A DNA stretch of 64,000 bases. Origin: Sphingomonas sp. BK345. GTDB lineage: Bacteria; Pseudomonadota; Alphaproteobacteria; Sphingomonadales; Sphingomonadaceae. Made by a program: the position numbers and the translations under genes. The stretch spans positions 496,001-560,000 of the forward strand of contig NZ_JACHZX010000003.1 of NCBI RefSeq assembly GCF_014193845.1. Reading direction: 5' to 3'. The notes beneath the pieces were generated by a model. The model saw only the letters and a list, made by a program, of their open reading frames with translations. It made no database searches and was not told the DNA's origin. Below are positions 53,095-61,228 of the stretch, in pieces (the first letter of the stretch is position 1; every line of letters starts with the position of its first letter).

Positions 53095-54345
53095 TTAGTT
53101 CGGAATGTCGACGAGCCGCGGGGTGGCGTTCCACGTGAAGTCGTCCCGCATCTTCAGCTGCAGCCCATTGCCGAGGTCGCCGCCCGAGCAGTTGAGCAGC
53201 TTGTTGATGCAGTTCTCGGTCCACATCGCGAGCACCTTATCGTCCCAGGCACCGATCCAGTCGGCGTGGAAGGTCGTGCCGGGGCGCTGCGTCGCCATCC
53301 CAGGCATCGAGTCCGAGGCGAGCGTCCAGGTGCTCTTGCCCTCGCTCCAGTCGCCGGAGGTGTCGAGATCCTCGTCCACCGTGTACCAGGCACCCAGCGT
53401 GAAGGTCGGAATGACGTACGGATGCGTCGTCGGGCACTTCAGGATGCCATCCCAGCCGTAGCTCGGGAACGCCATGTGGCTACGATGGCTGGTCGAGTCG
53501 AGCTGGCGGCCGTTCCAACAGCTCGGTGCCTGGATCACCGCGCCGATGCGGTTGCCGACCGGGCAGAACTTCGCCGCGGTGACCAGATCCGGGTAATGAT
53601 TAGGCACGGCGGTCGGGCCGTCGCAGTTGAAGTAGAAGTTGTTCTCGCTCTTGCCGGTGCCCATGTTGAAGCCGAAAACGAAGCGCAGACCGCGCGGCAT
53701 CTCGACGCACGCTTTGCCCTCGATCCGGCATGCCGGGCTGCTCTCCGGCAGGCGCTTGTAGTAGATCGAGACATAGTCGGGTCGGACCACCTTGCCCTTG
53801 CCGTTGAGCATCGCCGGGATCCAATAGGCCGAACGGTTCAGGCGGTTGTTGCAGGTGCTGTCGCCGCTTTTGCGCAAGGAGCCGTACGTCGAAAAGGCGT
53901 TCACGGCGGTGTTGCCGAAGAACTGGTGCAGGTGCGACTTGCCCGGCTGGTTCTTGAAGACGATGGGATCGTCCTTGGCGACATGTCCCGGCATACAGAT
54001 GAAGCGGAAGGCGCCCACCACGTCAGGCGCACCCGACTGCGGGATCGCGCCGGTGCCCCAGGCCGGTACGAGCAGGTCGTCGGCTTTGAAATTCGTCTCG
54101 ACGACGGGCTGCTGGATCAGACCGAGTGGACCGGTCTTGCGACCAGCGCCCCAGGGCAGGCCCTCGGCGTCCACCGGCGAATTGGCGGGCGTGAGGACCT
54201 TGGCTGGCACGGCGGCCGGCGTCGCCGGCGCCGCGACGACGGTGATCAGATTCGCGGCCGTTTGAGTCACGCCGGCGACATTCGTCGCCGCGTAAGCGCT
54301 CGATGCGGCCACCAGGGCCGCACCCACGATCCAGAGTTTCTTCAT
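53095..54345 (-). CDS. DUF1996 domain exported protein, paralogue 3
   Basis: A 416-residue protein with a signal peptide (MKKLWIVGAALVAASSAYAA, cut after AYA). The DUF1996 domain has the same blocks as the two genes near 27-30 kb: PDVVGAFRFICMP, SHLHQFFGN, STYGSLRKSGDSTC, RSAYWIPAMLNG, RPDYVSIYYKR, RGLRFVFGFNM, IQAPSCWNGRQLDS, HPYVIPTFTLGAWYTVD, FHADWIGAWDD and CINKLLNCSGGDLGNG. The first 100 residues are an Ala/Thr/Pro-rich unrelated region. The start at 54345 is set by the signal peptide. The function is unknown; likely periplasmic or extracellular. Confidence 0.88.
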   Translation of the reverse strand: MKKLWIVGAALVAASSAYAATNVAGVTQTAANLITVVAAPATPAAVPAKVLTPANSPVDAEGLPWGAGRKTGPLGLIQQPVVETNFKADDLLVPAWGTGAIPQSGAPDVVGAFRFICMPGHVAKDDPIVFKNQPGKSHLHQFFGNTAVNAFSTYGSLRKSGDSTCNNRLNRSAYWIPAMLNGKGKVVRPDYVSIYYKRLPESSPACRIEGKACVEMPRGLRFVFGFNMGTGKSENNFYFNCDGPTAVPNHYPDLVTAAKFCPVGNRIGAVIQAPSCWNGRQLDSTSHRSHMAFPSYGWDGILKCPTTHPYVIPTFTLGAWYTVDEDLDTSGDWSEGKSTWTLASDSMPGMATQRPGTTFHADWIGAWDDKVLAMWTENCINKLLNCSGGDLGNGLQLKMRDDFTWNATPRLVDIPN

Positions 54346-54834
54346 GTAACCCCCGAAAAGCTTGACGACCCGGCGAGATGTTGGCCAAGTCCGGAAATTG
54401 TTCGGCCCACCGTCGCGGGTGAAAAGCTTCTCGCACAACAACTGTTCTAATTAGTTAAAGGGATATACTAAGGAACGTTTACCGTCGATCGCACCGGCAT
54501 CCCTCGGATGTGAGCGGGCGTCTCGGTTGAGGCGAATGCGCCTGAGCTATGATGCCGGAACCTGCGGCACCAGGATCGCGTGGCGGGCGCGAAGTACAAG
54601 CTGGCGGCCGGAGCTTTCGGACAAGCGCACATCGCACGCCTGCATTGCCTCTCTCGAGGGATGGCGTGCCGTCGCACACCTGCGCGGGCGCTTGACGTTA
54701 TTGCGCGAGGCGCGTGTTAGTCGGGCGGGGGGGGGGCACGCCGAGCCGTCGGGCGACGCCCGCTTCGACTTTGGCCTTGGGGCGATGGTGGCGGTTTCTC
54801 TCGATGACAGGGGGTCGCGGGGCATGGTGCCGCG
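54346..54834. other. Noncoding stretch with G-run and duplicated GAAAAGCTT
   Basis: About 490 bp with no convincing gene. The part next to the DUF1996 start is AT-richer and contains two direct copies of GAAAAGCTT at 54355-54363 and 54421-54429, 66 bp apart (about six helical turns), which could be a regulator site pair. A run of ten G lies at 54727-54736. A possible promoter zone lies at 54440-54475 (CTAATTAGTTAAAGG). Confidence 0.5.
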
Positions 54835-55389
54835 CTAGCCGGCCGCGGCGTCAGCCTCCTCGCGCGCCCGTGTGACGTAGAAGACGAGCCGCGGCGCCGC
54901 GCCATCCTCGACGACCGACGCGGTCGCGCGATTGTACGACAGCCGCGCTGGCTAGGACCGCGTGAGAGCGGCGGCCTGCTCGTCGGGTGTGCGGGCGCCC
55001 GTCCGGTCCGTCGTGACCGTTCCGACCCGGCACAGGAAGGCCGCGCACGCGGCGCTGCTGCCGGGACCCAGGCGGGCGCGCAGTTCCACTTCCGCGCCCG
55101 GCGCCCAGGCGGGATCGCGCGGCTGCCCGGCGAGCAGCGCGGCGAGTGCGGCCCGATCACGCGGTGGCGCGCCGGTCTCGACCGCGGTGCCAGCGGTCTG
55201 CGTCGGCGTCGCGGGTGTGGGGGCCGGCACCCGCGACGCGACCGCGCGGCCGTCCGTCACGGCCATCGCGGCGCCGACGACGCGAACGCCGTCGCGCGGC
55301 GGCGGGGTGGAGGACGGGCGAGTCAGCGCGACATAGCCGATCGCGACGATGGCGGCGCCGATAGCGCCCAGCAGGGCGAGCCGTGTCAT
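54835..55389 (-). pseudogene. Small exported protein interrupted by an in-frame amber codon
   Basis: From the ATG at 55389 (GGAG seven bases upstream) 145 residues are read to a TAG at 54952-54954. The same frame then continues for 38 more codons of normal-looking protein (RLSYNRATASVVEDGAAPRLVFYVTRA) to a second TAG at 54835-54837. The N-terminus has one hydrophobic helix (MTRLALLGAIGAAIVAIGYVAL) followed by a Pro/Thr linker and a small domain with two cysteines (CAAFLCRVG). The product would be a 184-residue periplasmic or membrane-tethered protein without the stop. A recent nonsense mutation or read-through is possible. The family is not recognised. Confidence 0.6.
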
Positions 55390-55440
55390 GAGCACTCCTT
55401 CGACGAAGGGGCCGGCGCAGGCGCGCCGACCCCCGCCGCC

Positions 55441-56154
55441 TCACTTGTAATAGGCCTTCTTCAGATTGGCCTTGAAGTTGGCGTCCTTGAACGGCACGTC
55501 GGCCTTGCCGAAGTCGGTGTCGTTGAGCGCCTTGCGCGCGGCGTCGGTGAGACCTTCCCAAGTCACCGCCGGCTGGGTGCCGCCCTTCTCGGTCGTGTTG
55601 ACGAGCGAGTGGTCGAGCGGGAACGGGTCCTGCTGATAGCCGATCAGCGGGTGCTTGCCGTCGAGGTGGGGGCTGGTCTGCTTGTCGTACTTGCCATGCG
55701 CCGAATAGCTGACGGCGAGGATCTTCGCGTCCGTCGCGCAGCTCGACAGCCACACGACGGCGTCCTCCAAGTCGTGACGATGACCCTTGTTGCCAGGGCC
55801 GTCGGCGTTCTGGTCCTTGGGAAAGTACCAGGAGTACATCACCGCACAATCATTGTTGTAGGTGTCGGAACGGACATAGATTTGGCCGGTGCTCTTGGTG
55901 CAACCGCTGCTCTCCGTCCCCTCGGGTTTCAGTCCACCGCTGGTGTTGCCCGCGGCATCCACGGCGGGGAAGGGGACGCATCCCGAGAAGACCTTGAGGT
56001 AAGGCAGGAAAGTCCTATGATAGCCGGTGGCGGTGTCATCGAACCCGACCACTTTGTCGTGGTCGATCGTAGCCGCGCTGGCCGTCATCGACAGGCCGGT
56101 GAGCGCGAGTGCCGCGCCGCGCGATGCCTTCATCAGAATAGTGGCATAGGACAT
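55441..56154 (-). CDS. NPP1/Nep1-like (NLP) family secreted protein
   Basis: A 237-residue protein with a signal peptide (about residues 1-28, ending TASA). The NLP core is seen in YNNDCAVMYSWYFPKDQ, then GHRHDLEDAVVWLSSC with the family heptapeptide at residues 124-130. Canonical NLPs have GHRHDWE, and here Trp is replaced by Leu. NLPs of oomycetes, fungi and some bacteria bind plant sphingolipids and lyse dicot cells; many bacterial ones have no known toxicity. The metal-binding Asp and His residues (HDxE) are kept. The start at 56154 follows GGAG; an ATG at 56166 is an alternative. Confidence 0.88.
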   Translation of the reverse strand: MSYATILMKASRGAALALTGLSMTASAATIDHDKVVGFDDTATGYHRTFLPYLKVFSGCVPFPAVDAAGNTSGGLKPEGTESSGCTKSTGQIYVRSDTYNNDCAVMYSWYFPKDQNADGPGNKGHRHDLEDAVVWLSSCATDAKILAVSYSAHGKYDKQTSPHLDGKHPLIGYQQDPFPLDHSLVNTTEKGGTQPAVTWEGLTDAARKALNDTDFGKADVPFKDANFKANLKKAYYK

Positions 56155-56623
56155 TATGATCTCCATCGTTCCTGCGGAGGTGAGGGAGCACGGCGGCGCT
56201 CGGCGCCGCGCGCGCGTTCCGGCGCGCAGACGACGCCGGTCCGGGCGTTGCTGCGCGTGCGGTTCGGATCGTCGCCCGTCGGCTCGCTGCGCGGAGGCGC
56301 AGGGCCTGGACGCGCCCCAGCGCGACGGGGTGTCGACTTGAAGGATCGCGCCGACGTGGCGTAGCGGCGAGCAGGCGTCAGCCCGTTCGGCTTCGACAAG
56401 GGCTAGGTCACGTATCGCACCGTTCGTCCTCGTTCAGTAATGCCAGGCGGCATCGAACAGGAAGAGCGACGGCGAGAGGCGCCGGGGACAATCTTTGTTG
56501 TGATATTATGATGATCTGCCAGAGACTATTCTGTGACGGTTCGGTCACGGCTTCGCCGCTCCGGTCGCTTTATCATCGCGACCACCCGATCGCCGACCAA
56601 GACGACGCGCGGCGCCGGCCGGA
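56155..56623. other. Intergenic region between NLP and FecR genes
   Basis: About 470 bp without a convincing gene. GC-rich and hairpin-prone sequence lies near 56195-56330, and a less GC-rich patch at 56490-56530 (TCTTTGTTGTGATATTATGATG) lies just past the FecR stop. It may contain the promoter of the NLP gene; none could be placed. Confidence 0.5.
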
Positions 56624-57625
56624 TCAGCGCGTCGCCGCGCCGGCGCGGCGTCGCTCGAGCCACAGCGTGCCGTCGCGCTCCACCAGCGCCAGGTCGAACA
56701 GCGCACCGATCTGCGCGGCGCTGCGGCGCGGCGCGTCGCGGCGGAAACGACCCGTGACCGGCTCGGCGGCGAGCCGCGCGTCGGCCAGGCGGATCGAGTG
56801 CGGCGCATAGCGGCTGAGCTGCGCCAGCGCGACGTCGAGCCGAATGTCATCGGCCTCGAGCCAGTAACTGTCCCATCCGTGATCGCGCGCCGGATCGAAC
56901 CGGCGGAGCCGCACATGGCCGTCGCGGACGGTGGCCCAGCCGCCGGCGGCCAAAGCGGCGGGGATCGTGCCCGGTACTTCCAGCCGAACACGGCCGCGGA
57001 AGACCCGCACGCTGCTGCCCCCGGCGGCACGATCGACCGCGAAGACGGTGCCCAGCGCGGTCACGCGCGCGTCCGCCGTCGTCACCGTGAACGGCCGCGC
57101 GGGATCGTGATGCACCTTGAACCGCGCGGCACCGCGGGAGAGATCGAGCGCGCGCGCGTCGCCGCCGAAGGCGACCGCGACCCGCGACGCCGCGTCCAGC
57201 GTCATGCGCGACCCGTCGGGGAGCGCGAGCTGGCGCCGCGCCCCGATGCCGCTCGCATAGACGTGCCGCTCAATCGCCGGCGCGGGGGCGGTCGCGACCC
57301 GCCAGCCGAGCGGCAGCGCGAGCGTGAGCACGGTGGCCACCGCCACCCGCGATCCCCAGCGCGCGGCACGCGGCGCGGGGCGATCCTCGCGACGCCAGCG
57401 CCGCCGCGGCGGCCGCACCGTGGCGGCGGCGAGCGGCATCGGCGCCGTCGCCTCGACCAACGCGACGTCGCCGAGCAGGCGCCGCATCGCGTCGAAGGCA
57501 GCGACATGCGTTTCGTCCTCGGTCAGCCAGGCGAGAAGCGCGGTGCGCTCGGCCGCGGTCAGCTCGCCGAGACGATCCGCCCAGTCGGCGGCAGTGGCGA
57601 GCAGCTTCGTCGGCGCGTCAGTCAC
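56624..57625 (-). CDS. FecR family anti-sigma/sigma regulator
   Basis: A 333-residue protein. The N-terminal segment ADWADRLGELTAAERTALLAWLTEDETHVAAFDAM (about 13-46) is the DUF4880/FecR N-terminal domain that contacts the sigma factor. One membrane helix lies near residues 90-110. The periplasmic FecR domain (LALPDGSRMTLDAASRVAVAF) follows, then a C-terminal secretin/TonB-N-like segment (VALAQLSRYAPHSIRLADARLAAEPVTGRFR). It should relay a signal from an outer-membrane receptor to the ECF sigma factor encoded just upstream, whose gene overlaps it by 8 bases. Confidence 0.92.
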   Translation of the reverse strand: MTDAPTKLLATAADWADRLGELTAAERTALLAWLTEDETHVAAFDAMRRLLGDVALVEATAPMPLAAATVRPPRRRWRREDRPAPRAARWGSRVAVATVLTLALPLGWRVATAPAPAIERHVYASGIGARRQLALPDGSRMTLDAASRVAVAFGGDARALDLSRGAARFKVHHDPARPFTVTTADARVTALGTVFAVDRAAGGSSVRVFRGRVRLEVPGTIPAALAAGGWATVRDGHVRLRRFDPARDHGWDSYWLEADDIRLDVALAQLSRYAPHSIRLADARLAAEPVTGRFRRDAPRRSAAQIGALFDLALVERDGTLWLERRRAGAATR

Positions 57626-58136
57626 CGGCCAGGCTCCCGGGCCGGCGCGCGGGTCGACCGTCGTCGTCGACGCAGCCGGCGAGATCGGTCATCGCGCGGA
57701 CCAGATGCTTCTTGACCGCCTCGACGCCGAGGCCGAGATCCGCCGCGATCTCGGCGCGCGATAGGCCGTCGATTTGACGCTTCACGAAGACGGTACGGCG
57801 CAGCGGCGGCAGCGCGGCGAGCGCGCGCTCGAACCGCGCGAAGCGCTGGCGATAGTCGAGCAGCTCGTCGGGCAGCGGCAGGTCGCAGGCGAGCTCGACG
57901 TCGACCGGCTCGTGCACGTGGCGCGCGCGCTGCGCCTGACCGAAGATGACCGAGTCGGTGACTCGGAAGGCATAGGCGACCGGCTGTTCGATCCGCTGCC
58001 GCTGGTCCTGCTCGATCACGCGCATCATCGCTTCCTGCACCACGTCGCCGGCCTGTTCGGGGTCGCGCAGGCGCCGCCGCGCATAGGCGAGGAGGCGCGG
58101 CTGCGCGGCCGCCAGCGCGGCGCCGACGTCGCTCAT
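57618..58136 (-). CDS. ECF sigma factor (FecI-like)
   Basis: A 172-residue RNA polymerase sigma factor. Region 2 is near residues 10-75 (LLAYARRRLRDPEQAGDVVQEAMMRVI) and region 4 near 110-160 (ALAALPPLRRTVFVKRQIDGLSRAEIAADLGLGVEAVKKHLVRAM, with a helix-turn-helix). The start at 58136 (MSDVGAALAAAQPRL) is set by the family; the long open frame further upstream lies antisense-shifted inside the receptor gene. With the overlapping FecR gene it forms a cell-surface signalling pair, probably controlling the adjacent TonB-dependent receptor genes. Confidence 0.92.
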   Translation of the reverse strand: MSDVGAALAAAQPRLLAYARRRLRDPEQAGDVVQEAMMRVIEQDQRQRIEQPVAYAFRVTDSVIFGQAQRARHVHEPVDVELACDLPLPDELLDYRQRFARFERALAALPPLRRTVFVKRQIDGLSRAEIAADLGLGVEAVKKHLVRAMTDLAGCVDDDGRPARRPGSLAGD

Positions 58137-58297
58137 CGCATCGTGGCCCCGGTGGCGCCGCAGGTCATGCTGTCCACGTAGAGCGCGCGGAGTGACATAG
58201 GGGGACACCGCTCGTGACGATCGCGAAACGACCCTGATCGGGCCGCCATAAAGCGTCGCCGTCGCGCGCGGCAACGATGCGCGCCGCCCGCGGTGGC

Positions 58298-61015
58298 TCA
58301 GAACGTCACGCGCACGCCGCCCAACAGGGTCGTGCCGGCGCGGGTGACGACGTACAGGCGCTTGCTGCTGTTGGAATATTGCCGCTCGCGCTGGTTGGTC
58401 AGGTTGACGCCATTCAGGGTCAGCTGGACGTGGCGGTCGAGCGTGTAATGCGCCGACATGTCGACATACACCGTGCCCTCGAAGCCGGTCACGTCCTGGT
58501 CGGGGCCGAGCGGGGTCAGCACCGGAGCGGCGCTGAAGATATAGCCGCTGCGGTAATTGGCCGAGACGCGCGCGTCGAACGCCTTGCCCTGGAAATAGAG
58601 GGTGGCGTTGGCGTTGTATTTGCTCAAGCCCTCCAGCGTGGTCGTGATGCCGCCGGGATAGATCCGGGCATAACCGAGCTTCGAGGCGACATAGGCGAGG
58701 TTGAGCGCGGTCCCCAGCCGGTCGAATGGTGCGGGCAGGAAGGCGAGATCGGTCTGGCCCGAGAGCTCGACGCCGTAGAGGGCCGTGCTGGCGAGGTTGA
58801 CCGGTCGCGAGAAGCTGTCGACGTTGGTCGTCGCGGTGACGCCGGGGTAGAGGTTGTCGGGCAGCCGGGTCCGGCGATAGGGCACGTCGTTGACCGTCTG
58901 CGTCGAGATGAAGCCGTCGAGCGATTTGACGAAGGCCGCCGCGCCGACGTAGCCGACCCGCCCGACATAATATTCGGCGGACAGGTCGAGGTCGTTCGAG
59001 CGATACGGCCGGAGATCGGGATTGCCGATCGCGACGCTGATGTCGCCGTTGTCCTTGCTGACGCTGCCGTTCACCGCCAGCGCGCCGAGCGCGGGCCGGT
59101 TGATGTTGCGCGCCGCGGCGAGGCGGAGCAGCGCGCCGCGGTCGAGCTCGAGGATCAGGTTGGCGGCGGGCAGCACGCCCTGGTACGCGCCGCGCACCGT
59201 CACCGGCCCGACGTTCGCCTCGCCCTGCGAGGTTACGCCGGTGCTGAAATAGCGCGCGCCGACGTTGCCGCGGAACGGCAGCGCGCCGATCAGGTGGTTC
59301 CAGCCATATTGGACGAACGCCGCCGCGGTCCGCTCCTCGACCGAGAAGACGCCGCGCGGGACGGTCAGATAGGTGCGACGATCGACGCCGAGATGCTGGA
59401 GCATGCGCGGGAAGTCGACGATCGACCAGTGCTGACCGGTATAGCCGGCATAGACCGACGCATAATCGTCGACCCTGGCGCTCAGCTTGCCCGAGCGGAA
59501 GGCGGTGGTGAGGATATCGTCCTGCTCGGCGTAGCGGCCGCCATTGGCGAAGCGGCGCCACTCGCCGCCGAGGCTGAAGGTGTCGTCGGCCGAGGCCTTG
59601 TACTCGATCCGCCCCTTCGCGTCGTCCAGCGCGCTGTGCTGGAACGTCTCGTTCACGTACAGTCGCCTGGCATGCCAGAAGGCGGGGTCCGCGGGATCGA
59701 AGCGGTAGGTGTTGACCAGCGAATAGGTGCCGCCGCGATAGTCGGAGGTGACGCCGCCATAGCCCTCCAGCGTGAACTTGTCGTTGACCGGGATGTCGTA
59801 GCGCGAGCGCTCGACGCCGCCGGTCCAGTAGAGCGTCAGCCCGTCGGCGAGCGCGGCGTCACCGCTCAGCACCAGCTGCTTGAAGACGTTACGGGTGGTC
59901 TGCCGCCGCGTCTCGGTCGCGGCCTTGCCGCCGGTCACATCGAGATAGACCACTTCGTCGTGGTCGTTCCACTGGAGCGCGTTGACGCGCGAGTTGGGGT
60001 AGACCACGCCCGCGAAGGTCTCGCCGCCGCCCAGCCAGGTCGAGCTGCCCCCGCCGCGCGAGGCGAGGTGGGTCTCGAACCGGTCGCCGGTGAAGTGGCC
60101 GTAGAGCGCGTCGAGCGTGACATGCGCGCTCGGCGCCGGGTTCCACTGCAAGGCGGCGGTTAGCCCGAGCCGCTCCTGCGTGCTGTCCCACACCGACAGC
60201 CGATTGCCGCGGGCGAACAGCAGGTCGCCCGAGTTGATCTTGGCGCGCTCGGCCGCGCTCAGCGCGGAGAGGTCGCTGCCATTGGCCTTGTTGTGGCGCC
60301 AGCGATAGGTGTCGAACCCTTCCTCGCGCGTCTGGCGGCGGCTGTAGGCGCCCGACACGAGCAGGCCGACGTTCCCCCAGCGCTGCGAGACCAGCCCGGT
60401 CAGCCGCGGCTGGATGTCGCGCGTCAGCGTGTTGCTGCCCGCCTGCGCCGACAGCGCGACCTTGTTCCCCTTGAAGTCGAACGGCCGCGCGGTGAACAGC
60501 CCGACCGTGCCCGCCAGACCGCCCTCCGACTGCTGCGCCTGGTAGGATTTCTCGACGTCGACATGCTCGAACAGCTCGGCCGCGAACAGGTTGAAGTCGA
60601 AGGCGCGGTCGCGTGTCGCCTGGCCGCGGCTGTCCTGCGGCGAGTCGACGTTGCCGAGCACCTCCATGCCATTGAGCTGGACACGGGTGAAATCAGGACC
60701 GAGCCCGCGCAGGCTGATGCGGCGGCCCTCGCCGGCCTCGCGGTTGATCGCGACGCCGGGAAGGCGCTGCAGCGCCTCGGCGAGGTTGAGATCGGGGAAA
60801 GCGGCGATGTCGGAGGCGGCGATCGTCTCCTTGATGATCCTCGCGTCGCGCTTGGCGTCGCGCGCGGCGGCCAGGCTGGAGCGATAGCCGGTGACGACGA
60901 TGTCCGCGCCCGGGTCGGCGCTGCCGCCGTCGGCAGGCGCCTGCTGCGCGAGCGCCGGTTGCGCGAGAAAAGCGAGCGCGGTGGTGGCAAGCCAGCAATG
61001 GCGTGCGATCGTCAT
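58298..61015 (-). CDS. TonB-dependent receptor
   Basis: A 905-residue outer-membrane receptor. After a signal peptide (cut after QPALA, about residue 23) there is a TonB box region, then the plug domain (DIVVTGYRSSLAAARDAKRDARIIKETIAASDIAAFPDLNLAEALQRLPGVAI). The plug continues with RISLRGLGPDFTRVQLNGMEVLG, typical of the Xanthomonas/Caulobacter-type receptors that often import oligosaccharides. The 22-stranded barrel ends in LLGGVRVTF with terminal Phe. No N-terminal signalling (STN) domain is present, although a FecR/sigma pair follows 160 bp downstream. The start at 61015 is fixed by the signal peptide. Confidence 0.95.
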   Translation of the reverse strand: MTIARHCWLATTALAFLAQPALAQQAPADGGSADPGADIVVTGYRSSLAAARDAKRDARIIKETIAASDIAAFPDLNLAEALQRLPGVAINREAGEGRRISLRGLGPDFTRVQLNGMEVLGNVDSPQDSRGQATRDRAFDFNLFAAELFEHVDVEKSYQAQQSEGGLAGTVGLFTARPFDFKGNKVALSAQAGSNTLTRDIQPRLTGLVSQRWGNVGLLVSGAYSRRQTREEGFDTYRWRHNKANGSDLSALSAAERAKINSGDLLFARGNRLSVWDSTQERLGLTAALQWNPAPSAHVTLDALYGHFTGDRFETHLASRGGGSSTWLGGGETFAGVVYPNSRVNALQWNDHDEVVYLDVTGGKAATETRRQTTRNVFKQLVLSGDAALADGLTLYWTGGVERSRYDIPVNDKFTLEGYGGVTSDYRGGTYSLVNTYRFDPADPAFWHARRLYVNETFQHSALDDAKGRIEYKASADDTFSLGGEWRRFANGGRYAEQDDILTTAFRSGKLSARVDDYASVYAGYTGQHWSIVDFPRMLQHLGVDRRTYLTVPRGVFSVEERTAAAFVQYGWNHLIGALPFRGNVGARYFSTGVTSQGEANVGPVTVRGAYQGVLPAANLILELDRGALLRLAAARNINRPALGALAVNGSVSKDNGDISVAIGNPDLRPYRSNDLDLSAEYYVGRVGYVGAAAFVKSLDGFISTQTVNDVPYRRTRLPDNLYPGVTATTNVDSFSRPVNLASTALYGVELSGQTDLAFLPAPFDRLGTALNLAYVASKLGYARIYPGGITTTLEGLSKYNANATLYFQGKAFDARVSANYRSGYIFSAAPVLTPLGPDQDVTGFEGTVYVDMSAHYTLDRHVQLTLNGVNLTNQRERQYSNSSKRLYVVTRAGTTLLGGVRVTF

Positions 61016-61228
61016 GGTTCGTCCCCCTGGTCTATAGTCGTGCGGGAGGAGCGTGGACCCTGATCGGCGGGGACAGAGAAATTTGTGAAGCTTTTGCGAC
61101 AAGCCGGAAGAGAAACCGACACACAATACCTCTACTGCGCGGCGGTGGTATGACCTGCATATGGATCCAGGTCGCGGCAGTGTCGTGGACATCGGCAACA
61201 TCATCACGAGATCACAAAAGGATAGTCT
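61016..61228. promoter_or_regulatory. Divergent region between TonB receptor and acid phosphatase
   Basis: A 213-bp gap between divergent genes that should hold both promoters. AT-richer sequence lies at 61080-61130 (AAATTTGTGAAGC and CACACAATACC) and at 61195-61228, where AAAAGGA is a ribosome binding site for the phosphatase. No operator was identified. Confidence 0.5.

Noticed and set aside
54527..54838. Plus-strand 103-codon frame in the gap after the third DUF1996 gene
   Set aside because: No ribosome binding site, no recognisable sequence, and it crosses a ten-base G run.
57618..59561. A single long frame joining the sigma factor with upstream sequence
   Set aside because: Only the last 172 residues are family-like; the rest lies out of frame within the receptor gene, so the start is at 58136.
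58277..60163. Very long plus-strand open frame opposite the TonB receptor
   Set aside because: It is an antisense shadow caused by high GC: Arg/Ala/Val-rich, no family motifs, while the minus strand gives a full receptor.
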